Positions 8,762 to 16,689 of a DNA stretch of 64,000 bases are shown in pieces; within the stretch, counting starts at the first letter, position 1, and the number at the start of each line of letters is the position of its first letter. Both the position numbers and the translations under genes were made by a program. A model generated the notes under the pieces. The model ran no database searches and was not told where the DNA came from. It was given only the letters and a program-made list of their open reading frames with translations. Source of the stretch: G963704535 sp963704535 (lineage in GTDB: Bacteria; Chloroflexota; Chloroflexia; Chloroflexales; Roseiflexaceae); NCBI GenBank assembly GCA_963704535.1, contig OY969916.1, forward strand, positions 9,238,001 to 9,302,000, given 5' to 3'.

Positions 8762-10939
8762 GTGTTCCATCAATTGTTTGACATAACTATTCGGCGCTAT
8801 GGGATGCTTGCGCTGCTGGGCCTTGTCTGTGTGGCTAGTGTGCTGGTTGCCGGCCTCCCGGCGCGGGCCGCTACGCCCGCGAGCCAGGTCACTGCCGGCG
8901 ACGGCGAGGTCATCCCTGGGCCGCACGCGGCATGGGATGTCGATGCCGGCCAGACGCCCACCGAGCGCCCACTGGCCGCCCCCGGCGTCGCGTCCGCGCC
9001 GACCGACTGCCTCGGCTCGCCGACGCGGAAGGTTCGCTACACCTCGGCCGGCATCCTCTACCTGGAGGGGTGTGGCCAGATCTTCACGTTGAGCGACGTT
9101 GTCGCCGCGCCGGGGATCACCGCCGCACACCTGGAGCTGGTCGACGCGGCCAACAAGGTCTGGCTACTCAAAGTCAAGCTGAAGATCACCGAGGGCGCGA
9201 CCTTGCGGGTGGTCGGTGGGGCCACGGGCGACGCCAACCAACTGCGGCTGCGCAGCGACCCGGCCAGCGCGGTCTGGCTGTGGGCCGAGAACGGCAGCCT
9301 GCTGCTCCAGGACACCAGCGTAACCTCGTGGGACACCAGCGCCGGAGCGGTGGATACCGACATCAATGTCGCGGCCGATGGCAGTGGCGGGCGCGCCTAC
9401 ATCCGTACCCGCTCGGTGCTGACCAAGGGCCGCGAGACTACGGCGCCGACCGCCTGCGACGTGCGCGGCGGCTCCCAAGAGCCGTACGAGGGCCGCTTGG
9501 ACGTGATCAACTCGCGGATCGCCTACCTGGGCTACCCGGCCCCCGAGTCCTACGGGATCACCTGGAAAGTCTACTACAATTCGGCCGACCCGTCCGACAT
9601 CCTGCCGGGCCGCCAGCTCTACGAGAAGGTCGACGTCTTCGGCACCGTCACCGGCAGCACCTTCGACCACAACTACTTCGGCAGCTACACCTACGGCGCC
9701 TACTGTATGAACTGGACCGGCAACACGTTTGCTGAGAATATCGAGTACGGGCTTGACCCGCACGACGACTCGGATAACCTGACGATCTCCGGCAACACCT
9801 TCCGCGACAACGGCAACCACGGCCTGATCTGCTCGGTCGAGTGCAGCAACCTAGTGATCACCGGCAACCAGTCCTACAACAACCGGCACGGGATCATGCT
9901 CCACAACAATGCCAACGGGGCGCTGGTCGACGGCAATACCGTGTACAACAACCGCGAGGACGGGATCGCGATCTTCGACTCGCACAGCAATATTGTGCGC
10001 AATAACACTGTGACGAACAATATCAACTCGGCGCTGCGGTTGAGCGTCGGCTCGTCGGGCAACCTGATCGTGGACAACACACTGATCGGGCTCGCGGCCG
10101 ACCAGCCCGGCCCCGGCTACGTGCTTTACACCTACAAAGGCACCGATATTCCGACAACGGGCGATGGTCTGCCCAAGAACAATATTTTCCGTAACAACCG
10201 GATCACCGCCTACAAGCGGCCGGCGCTGAAGATCACCGATGCGACCGCCAACCTGTTCGAGGGCAACACGTTCAACGGCCCGGTGAGCGAGATCGAGTTT
10301 CGGATCAAGGAGGGCGGCGCCGGCAGCAACCGCATCCGCGATGCTGAGATCGGCAAGCCCATCCAGATCTCGCTTGATGCCAACAGCACCGCGACGCTGG
10401 AAGACAGCCGCGGGTACGTCTGGGCGCTTTCGCGCAGCGGCCTCAGCACCACGGCGGCGCCCGGCGGCTCGAAGCTGGAGCTTTCTTTCGCCAGCGTCGG
10501 CGGCAGCGTCACGGCCACGCTGCTTGATCTGGCGGTGCTCCCGGCCGAGGGCAGCGTCGCCGTGCAGCCGCTCACGTTTGAGGCCGAGTCGCGCAGTTGG
10601 ACCGAGACATCCAGCACAGCCACGGGCGCGGTGGCGCACACCGCCGGCGGGCTCGCGGCCGGCGGGTGCTACGGTGTGATCGCCAACGGCGCCCCGCTCG
10701 GCCCGCTACGCGCCGACAGCTCCGGCCGGATTACCTTTACCTATAGTGGCAGCTACAGCAGCCCGGTCACGTTCGCGGTCGTGAAGGCGGCGGACTGCAC
10801 CGAACCGCCGCCACCGTCTCCGACGCCGACGCCACCGTCTCCGTCTCCGACGCCAACGCCGACGCCGACTCCGACTCCGCCGCCGCCCGAGGACGCGCCG
10901 CAGCCGGTGGTGTATCTGCCCTTCATCATGAACGGATAA
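8762..10939 (+). CDS. Secreted parallel beta-helix protein, AlgG/AlgE-like mannuronan C5-epimerase candidate
   Basis: GTG start at 8762 chosen because GAGGGAGAAG lies just upstream; a TTG at 8741 is the alternative. Signal peptide near residues 12-37 (LALLGLVCVASVLVAGLPARA). Residues about 210-500 are right-handed parallel beta-helix repeats (ISGNTFRDNG, ITGNQSYNNRHGI, VDGNTVYNNREDGI). A Y-G-L-D-P-H-D-D-S motif at Tyr329-Asp332-His334 matches, from my knowledge of the family, the catalytic Tyr/Asp/His of AlgG and AlgE C5-epimerases, which convert mannuronate to guluronate in the polymer. A Ser/Pro/Thr linker leads to a C-terminal VYLPFIMNG tail. Most likely it acts outside the membrane on the polymer made by the upstream synthase. 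Beta-helix lyase is the alternative. Confidence 0.8.
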   Translation: MFHQLFDITIRRYGMLALLGLVCVASVLVAGLPARAATPASQVTAGDGEVIPGPHAAWDVDAGQTPTERPLAAPGVASAPTDCLGSPTRKVRYTSAGILYLEGCGQIFTLSDVVAAPGITAAHLELVDAANKVWLLKVKLKITEGATLRVVGGATGDANQLRLRSDPASAVWLWAENGSLLLQDTSVTSWDTSAGAVDTDINVAADGSGGRAYIRTRSVLTKGRETTAPTACDVRGGSQEPYEGRLDVINSRIAYLGYPAPESYGITWKVYYNSADPSDILPGRQLYEKVDVFGTVTGSTFDHNYFGSYTYGAYCMNWTGNTFAENIEYGLDPHDDSDNLTISGNTFRDNGNHGLICSVECSNLVITGNQSYNNRHGIMLHNNANGALVDGNTVYNNREDGIAIFDSHSNIVRNNTVTNNINSALRLSVGSSGNLIVDNTLIGLAADQPGPGYVLYTYKGTDIPTTGDGLPKNNIFRNNRITAYKRPALKITDATANLFEGNTFNGPVSEIEFRIKEGGAGSNRIRDAEIGKPIQISLDANSTATLEDSRGYVWALSRSGLSTTAAPGGSKLELSFASVGGSVTATLLDLAVLPAEGSVAVQPLTFEAESRSWTETSSTATGAVAHTAGGLAAGGCYGVIANGAPLGPLRADSSGRITFTYSGSYSSPVTFAVVKAADCTEPPPPSPTPTPPSPSPTPTPTPTPTPPPPEDAPQPVVYLPFIMNG

Positions 10940-10986
10940 GGGAGCGGATAGAACGGATACGATGAGCATCTGCTTTATCCGCTCCC
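10940..10986. repeat. Hairpin repeat between genes
   Basis: GGGAGCGGATA at 10940-10950 is exactly complementary to TATCCGCTCCC at 10976-10986, with further GGATA/TATCC words inside. It starts one base after the stop codon and may act as an mRNA end or processing stem. No T-run follows, so it is not a classical terminator. Confidence 0.6.
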
Positions 10987-11010
10987 TATCCGCTCTCAGG
11001 AGAGGTTACG

Positions 11011-12075
11011 ATGTACGCACTCATTCTGGCCGGCGGCAGCGGAACGCGCCTGTGGCCCTACAGCCGCCACCGGCGCCCCAAGCAGTTTCTCAGGCTTGGC
11101 GGGGCCACGACCATGCTGCAAGAGACCGTCAGCCGGACGCTGCCGATCATCCCGCTGGAGCGCGTTTTCGTGGCGACCGGGGCGGAATATACCGATCTGG
11201 TGGCCGAGCAACTGCCGGATCTCCCGCCTGAGAATATCCTGGCCGAGCCGACGGGGCGTGGGACGGCTCCCTGCATCGGCCTGGCGGCGCTGCATCTGCG
11301 CCGGCGCGACCCGGACGCGGTGGTGGCGGTGCTCAGCGCCGACCACCGTGTCGAGCGGGCCGACGACCTGTGCGAGGCGCTGACGGTCGGCGCGAACCTG
11401 GCCCGGCAGGGCCGCCTGGTCGCGCTGGGCATCCAGCCGGCGGCGCCGAGCACCGGCTACGGCTACATCCAGCGCGGCGAGCTGTTCCGGCAGATCGGCG
11501 GCGTGGCGGCCTACGTCATCAGCCGGTTCGTCGAAAAGCCGGACGCTCGCCGGGCGCGCGCCTTTTTCGAGAGCGGCGACTACTGCTGGAACGCCGGGAT
11601 GTTTGTCTGGCGTGCCGACCGGGTGCTGGACGAGCTAGCCGCGCACCGCCCGGCGCTGGCCCAGGCGCTGGCCCAGATCGACGCCGCGATCGGCGCGCCC
11701 ACCTACCCCGCCACGCTGGATCAGGTCTGGCGGGGCATCGAAAGCGTCGCGATCGATGTCGCCGTGCTGGAGCGCACCGAGAACGCGGTCGTGATCCCGG
11801 CGGCGTTGGGCTGGAGCGATGTCGGCGACTGGGCGTCCTTCGCCGAGACCCTCACCGTCGACGAGTACGGCAACGCGGTGGTCGGGAGCCACGTGGGCCT
11901 GAACACCTACGACACGCTGGTCTACGGCAACGACCGCGTGGTCGCGACGATCGGCGTCGCCGACCTGATGATCATCGATACCGAGGATGTGCTGCTGGTC
12001 TGCCCGCGCAGCCGGGCGCAAGAGGTCAAGGCGATCGTCGCGCGAGTGCGCGAGCGCGACGAGAAGCTGACATAA
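11011..12075 (+). CDS. manC: Mannose-1-phosphate guanylyltransferase
   Basis: Makes GDP-mannose from mannose-1-phosphate and GTP in the cytoplasm. The N-terminal signature LAGGSGTRLWPYSR...PKQF (about 7-28), the EPTGRGTAPCIGLAAL block, SADHRVE, STGYGYIQRGE, FVEKPD, CWNAGMFVWR and LGWSDVGDWAS follow the order of the ManC/AlgA nucleotidyltransferase domain. At 354 residues it is a single-domain enzyme lacking the C-terminal phosphomannose isomerase half present in AlgA. RBS GGAGAGG precedes the ATG. It supplies the substrate for the AlgD-like dehydrogenase five kilobases upstream. Confidence 0.92.
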   Translation: MYALILAGGSGTRLWPYSRHRRPKQFLRLGGATTMLQETVSRTLPIIPLERVFVATGAEYTDLVAEQLPDLPPENILAEPTGRGTAPCIGLAALHLRRRDPDAVVAVLSADHRVERADDLCEALTVGANLARQGRLVALGIQPAAPSTGYGYIQRGELFRQIGGVAAYVISRFVEKPDARRARAFFESGDYCWNAGMFVWRADRVLDELAAHRPALAQALAQIDAAIGAPTYPATLDQVWRGIESVAIDVAVLERTENAVVIPAALGWSDVGDWASFAETLTVDEYGNAVVGSHVGLNTYDTLVYGNDRVVATIGVADLMIIDTEDVLLVCPRSRAQEVKAIVARVRERDEKLT

Positions 12076-12084
12076 GATTTGGTC

Positions 12085-12183
12085 TGTGATCTCAGTTCTG
12101 AAAAAAGGGGGTTTGAGGGGGCAGCCCTCTTAGCCTCTCTCAACTCAGATTGTAAAGTGAAAAGCCGCCGCGCGGAACCTTCG
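12085..12183. repeat. Palindromic repeat, family B (partial)
   Basis: CAGTTCTGAAAAAAGGGGG, TTGAGGGGGCAGCCC and ATTGTAAAGTGAAA match family B. It lies between manC and the TPR gene. Confidence 0.7.
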
Positions 12184-12197
12184 AAGGGAGAGAAACA

Positions 12198-14696
12198 ATG
12201 GAGAGGAGTGGGAGCAAGATAAGCCCACCGACACGACGGCTCAGTCCGCCGACACGCCGGATCGTCCCGGCCTTCACCCAGTTCATCCATGTCGACTATA
12301 CCCACAAGCGTGGGCAGGGCGTCACAGTGGTGACGATGACGCTTGCGGCGGTGCTGGTGTCTACCATGTTGATCTGGTTCGGCATCGGGCGCCTGCACGG
12401 CCTGTTCGTCGGCCAGGCCAACCGGCAGTACGCGGCCCAGGAGTACGCGGCGGCGGTGCAGAGCTACACCCGCGCGCTGCGCTTCGACGCCACCGACGCT
12501 CAGGCGACGCTCCAACGCGGCCTGGCGCGGCAGCGCCTCGGCGACGACGCCCACGCGCTGGAGGATTTCAGCCGCTATATTGTGCTGCGCCCGCTGGAGC
12601 CGGCCGGCTACCTGGCCCAGGCCGAAAGCCAAGCCCGGCTTGGCAACCTGGACCAGGCGGTGGCCGACTACGGCGCCGCGATCAAGCTTGAGCCTGACGA
12701 TGTCGCCGGATTCGTCGGTCGGTCGCGCGTCTACGCCGCGCTTGACCAGTGGCATGCGGCGATCGCCGATCTCGACCACGCGCTGGCGCTACGGCCCAAA
12801 AACACTCAGGCGCTGCTGGCGCGCAGCGAGCTGCGCGAGCGGCTGGACGACCGCGTGGGCGCCCTGGCCGATCTCAATAGCGCGCTCCAATCGGATCGCC
12901 TGAACGGCGGCGTGTGGGCGCAGCGCGGGGCCTACTACGAGCGTCAGGACGACGTCTCGCGGGCGGTCAAGGACTACCAGCAGGCCGTCCAGTTCGACCC
13001 GGCGCTCGCCTGGGTCTACGCGCGCCTGAGCCTGCTGCTGGCCGAGCAGCACGACTACGCCGCAGCCGAAGCCAGCCTCGACAAGCTGATCGAACTGGAC
13101 CCCCAGAACAGCGATGCCTACCTCTCGCGCGGGCTGGTGCGGCTGAAGACCGACAAGTTCGACGCCGCGCTCCTGGACCTGCAACAGGTGCTACAGATCG
13201 ACCCCCAGTCACGCGACGCCTACACGGCGCGGGCGCGGGCCTACCAGGCTAAGGGCATGCTCCAGGAGGCGATCGGCGACCTCGATCAGGCGATCGCGCT
13301 GGATCAGGACGATCCCGAAGGCTATGTGGCGCGGGCCAGGCTGTACCAGGAGCTTGGCAAGACTGACGAGGCACTGCGCGACCTCAACCAGGCGCTCCAG
13401 ATCAACTCCGCCGACGGCGCGGCGCTGGAGGTGCGGGCCGAGGTCCACGCGCAGCGTGGCGACCACGATGCCGCGCTGGACGACTACAACGACCTGATTC
13501 AGCTGCAGCCCGACAACCCGGCGCTCTACGTTGGGCGCGGCCGGGTCTTCGAGCAGCTCGGCGACCATGAGAGCGCGCTGGAGGACTACAAGCAGGCGAC
13601 TGTTATCAGCCCCGACTGGGAGGACGGCTACGTCGAGCTGGGCGTGCTGGCGACCGATCTGGGTAACTACGAGCTGGCGCTGCCGAGCCTCGACAAGGCG
13701 CTGGCGCTGGAGCCCGACAACCCGCGCGTCTACGCGGCGCGTGGGCGAATCTTGGCCGCCCAGGGCAAGCCGGCCGAGAGCCTGGCCGAGCTGGACCAGG
13801 CGCTGGCGCTCAAGCCCGACGACATCGCGACGCTGCTCTTCCGCGGGCGCGTTCGCGCTGGGCAGGGCCAGGCCGACGGCGCCCTGCTCGACTTCAACAG
13901 GGCGATCGAGCTACAGCCGCAGCATGTGTCGGCGCTGCTCGCCCGCAGCCGCTTCTTGGAGCAACAGGGCAATCGGGAAGGTGCGCTCCAGGACATCAAC
14001 GCCGCGCTCCAGGCCCAGCCTGGAAGCCCCGACGCGCTGCTGGCGCGGGCGCGGCTGTACCTCCAGCAGGGCAATTCGACGCTGGCGCTCAGCGATCTCG
14101 GCACCGTCCTACAGGCCGACCCGCAGAACGTCGAGGCGCTGGTGATCCAGGCGCGGATCAACAAGCAGGCCGGCTTGACCAGCCAGGCCGTGGCCGACTT
14201 GGACCAGATCATCGTCATGCGCCCGACCGATGCGGCGTCGTATAAGGCCCGCGCGGCGCTGCGGCGCCAGCTCGGCGACGCCGCCGGCGCCCAGGCCGAC
14301 CTGGAGCATGCCATGGCGCTTGAGCCCGGCAACGTCGACCTGGCGCTGCACAAGGCGGCGCTGCTGAAGCAGCAGGGCAAGCTGACCGAGGCGCTGGGGC
14401 TGTACCGCGCCGTGCTTGAGACCAGCTCCGACCCAGCGCTCAACTATCAGATCGGCATTGACGCCGGCCAGATGCGCTATCAACTGCGGCAATACCGGCG
14501 GGCGCTGGCCAACTACACGCTTGCGCTCCAGCTCAAGCCGGACGACGGCGCCGCCCATCGCGGCATCGGCTTCGCGCAGCGCAAGCTGGGCAACTATCGG
14601 GCGGCGATCGACTCGTTCAAGTACTACTTGCAGGTCACGCCGGACGCGCCCGACCGGGCCGAGATCGAGGCGTGGTCCCGTAAGCATGGTGGGTAG
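12198..14696 (+). CDS. Membrane-anchored TPR-repeat protein
   Basis: An 832-residue protein with a short basic N-terminus, one transmembrane segment (about 45-67, VVTMTLAAVLVSTMLIWFG) and then about 20 consecutive 34-residue tetratricopeptide repeats to the end (recurring A-x-x-D-x-x-x-A-L-x-L-x-P-D/Q-x-x-x-A-Y/L-x-x-R-G). It is a protein-protein scaffold with the TPR solenoid most likely outside the membrane. In Pseudomonas the TPR protein AlgK organises the alginate export complex; an analogous role here is inferred from location alone. AGGGAGAG precedes the ATG. Confidence 0.85.
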   Translation: MERSGSKISPPTRRLSPPTRRIVPAFTQFIHVDYTHKRGQGVTVVTMTLAAVLVSTMLIWFGIGRLHGLFVGQANRQYAAQEYAAAVQSYTRALRFDATDAQATLQRGLARQRLGDDAHALEDFSRYIVLRPLEPAGYLAQAESQARLGNLDQAVADYGAAIKLEPDDVAGFVGRSRVYAALDQWHAAIADLDHALALRPKNTQALLARSELRERLDDRVGALADLNSALQSDRLNGGVWAQRGAYYERQDDVSRAVKDYQQAVQFDPALAWVYARLSLLLAEQHDYAAAEASLDKLIELDPQNSDAYLSRGLVRLKTDKFDAALLDLQQVLQIDPQSRDAYTARARAYQAKGMLQEAIGDLDQAIALDQDDPEGYVARARLYQELGKTDEALRDLNQALQINSADGAALEVRAEVHAQRGDHDAALDDYNDLIQLQPDNPALYVGRGRVFEQLGDHESALEDYKQATVISPDWEDGYVELGVLATDLGNYELALPSLDKALALEPDNPRVYAARGRILAAQGKPAESLAELDQALALKPDDIATLLFRGRVRAGQGQADGALLDFNRAIELQPQHVSALLARSRFLEQQGNREGALQDINAALQAQPGSPDALLARARLYLQQGNSTLALSDLGTVLQADPQNVEALVIQARINKQAGLTSQAVADLDQIIVMRPTDAASYKARAALRRQLGDAAGAQADLEHAMALEPGNVDLALHKAALLKQQGKLTEALGLYRAVLETSSDPALNYQIGIDAGQMRYQLRQYRRALANYTLALQLKPDDGAAHRGIGFAQRKLGNYRAAIDSFKYYLQVTPDAPDRAEIEAWSRKHGG

Positions 14697-14829
14697 AGGT
14701 TGGAGATTGGAGATTGTACGGCGTCGGGAGACGTGTACGTGATACGCCGCGACGGTGCCAGCGACCACAACGTAGGACGTGTATACGATGTGATGCGGCG
14801 TGGCAATGCCGGCGGCGACCACAATGTAG

Positions 14830-14898
14830 GTAGGGGCGAAGCAGTTGCCCTTATCGATAACGTGCGTTGCTCAATTGGTGCAACTGCTTCGCCCCTAC
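14830..14898. repeat. Long hairpin in intergenic region
   Basis: 19-bp perfect arms (GTAGGGGCGAAGCAGTTGC at 14830-14848, complement at 14880-14898) around a 31-nt loop. The wider gap 14697-14983 also holds a half copy of family D (GGTTGGAGATTGGAGATTG) and short direct repeats CGACCACAA(C/T)GTAGG and GATG(C/A)TTGTCGTGGCCGC. No gene is visible in it. Confidence 0.75.
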
Positions 14899-14983
14899 AG
14901 CATCGTCGTGCCACGATGATTGTCGTGGCCGCACCACATTGTTGCGGGGACGATGCTTGTCGTGGCCGCGCCTTGGAGGAACA

Positions 14984-16501
14984 ATGAGGAATCTCGGAGA
15001 TTGCTACGGATATATTAGGCTCTTACTCTGCGCCCTGCTCTGTGTACTCGTCAGCGCCTGCGGTCGTGCCACCGCGCCGCCTACGGCCGCACTGCCCAAC
15101 GCCGCGGCGGAGCTAGGCCCGCTCCCGCCGCCGCCGCCGGTGCTGACGGAGCTGGCCAGCGTGACGCGCCCGTGCGACATCGCGGCCGACCGGGAGGGCG
15201 CGATCGTGCCGCCGGCCCAGCCGCCGCCCGCCGAGCTACAGGTCTACTACGACGGCGGCGGCAACACGATCGTGCTGCGCGGCGGCAGCGCGCCCTCGCT
15301 CGCGGCCCTGAGCCAGGCGCTCGGCCGGCCGGAGCTGCTGCGCGAGCTGGCGCCGGGCCAGTGGCTGCTTGCGGCCCCGCTGCGCGTCGAGCAGGGCGCC
15401 GCGCTGCGTATCGCCGCGCCGGAGGCGCGCTGGCTGAAGCTGCGCAGTGACGAGACCGGATTCGCGTCGATCAAGGTGCTCGGCGGGCGGCTTGAGCTTG
15501 AGGGCGTCTGCGTCAGTTCGTGGCACCCGGCGCGCGAGCGCTTCGACGAAAACTACGAGGATGGCCGCAGCTTCTTGCTGGCCCGCGACGGCGCCTACAT
15601 GGCGATCCGTGGCGCCGATCTGCGCTACCTGGGCCACGACAGCGGCGAGTCCTACGGCGTCTCATGGCGCCTGGGCGCCGGCGGTGAGATCCTCGACAGC
15701 CTCGTCGCGTATAACTACTTCGGCCTGTACAGCTACGAGGCCTCGGACCTGGTGATGCGCGGCAACGAGGTACACCACAGCGTGCTGTACGGCTTCGACC
15801 CGCACACCCGCTCGTCGCGCCTGGTGATTGAGAACAATGTGTCACACGACAACGGCAAGCATGGCATCATCCTGGCCGAGGAGTGTAGCGACAGCCTCAT
15901 CCGCAACAACGTCGTCTACAACAACCTGCACCACGGCATCGTGATCTACTTGCGCTCGAACAACAACCTGGTCGAGGGTAATATCGCCTACGGCAACGCC
16001 GGCCAGGGGATCAACATCAACGAGTTGACCGGCAACATCATACGTGGCAACAGCGTGTACGACAATCTTGAGGCCGGCATCGGGGTCGGGCAGCAGGCTA
16101 ACCGGAACCAGGTCATCGGCAACGATGTGCGCGCCAACCGCAAGGATGGCATCGTGCTCTACAGCGACGCGGCCGCGACGGTGCTGCGCGACAACACTGT
16201 GAGCGACAACGCCCGCAGCGGCATCTACGTCAAGAGTGAGGGCGATGCCGAGATCGCCGGGAACGAGGTCGCCGGCAACACCGTCGGGGTCTACCTGAAC
16301 GTCGCCCGGCCGCCGGCGATCTCACGCGAGGCCAACCGCATCCACGACAACCACCAGGCTGATGTGCTCACGAACAAACCGTTTGAAAAGGGGGAGTTTG
16401 AGGGGGCCACCACTCAAGAAACCTCTTTCCACCACTATTTTGAAAAGAGGGGGAGCTTGAGGGGCCGCCCCTCAAGAAACCTCTTTCCAGCACTATTTTG
16501 A
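14984..16501 (+). CDS. Beta-helix lipoprotein, C5-epimerase-like
   Basis: Start at 14984 because GGAGGA sits 6 nt upstream and the product then opens with a lipoprotein signal (LLLCALLCVLVSAC, lipobox VSAC near residue 24). Residues about 230-455 are parallel beta-helix repeats (VIENNVSHDNGKHGI, IRNNVVYNNLHHGI, VEGNIAYGNAGQGI). Tyr269-Gly-Phe-Asp272-Pro-His274-Thr resembles the AlgE/AlgG catalytic motif, as in the protein at 8762. Likely a surface-anchored uronate epimerase or a non-catalytic polymer-binding homologue. The last ~40 residues are encoded by the family A repeat array that follows, so the native stop has been lost or replaced. Confidence 0.8.
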   Translation: MRNLGDCYGYIRLLLCALLCVLVSACGRATAPPTAALPNAAAELGPLPPPPPVLTELASVTRPCDIAADREGAIVPPAQPPPAELQVYYDGGGNTIVLRGGSAPSLAALSQALGRPELLRELAPGQWLLAAPLRVEQGAALRIAAPEARWLKLRSDETGFASIKVLGGRLELEGVCVSSWHPARERFDENYEDGRSFLLARDGAYMAIRGADLRYLGHDSGESYGVSWRLGAGGEILDSLVAYNYFGLYSYEASDLVMRGNEVHHSVLYGFDPHTRSSRLVIENNVSHDNGKHGIILAEECSDSLIRNNVVYNNLHHGIVIYLRSNNNLVEGNIAYGNAGQGININELTGNIIRGNSVYDNLEAGIGVGQQANRNQVIGNDVRANRKDGIVLYSDAAATVLRDNTVSDNARSGIYVKSEGDAEIAGNEVAGNTVGVYLNVARPPAISREANRIHDNHQADVLTNKPFEKGEFEGATTQETSFHHYFEKRGSLRGRPSRNLFPALF

Positions 16502-16678
16502 AAAGAGGGGGAGCTTGAGGGGTCTCCCCTCAAGAAACCTCTTTCCAGCACTATTTTGAAAAGAGGGGGAGCTTGAGGGGGTCTCCCCTCAAGAAACCTC
16601 TTTCCAGCACTATTTTGAAAAGAGGGGGAGCTTGAGGGGTCTCCCCTCAAGAAACCTCTTTCCACCAAACAGTTTCTA
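16376..16678. repeat. Tandem array of family A repeat units
   Basis: A 58-59 bp unit (TATTTTGAAAAGAGGGGGAG, then CTTGAGGGG, CCCCTCAAGAAACCTC) starts at 16436, 16494, 16552 and 16611, with a diverged copy at the left. Each unit is itself a palindrome. The array begins inside the preceding reading frame and ends just before the next RBS. Confidence 0.9.
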
Positions 16679-16689
16679 AGGAGGCGCGC

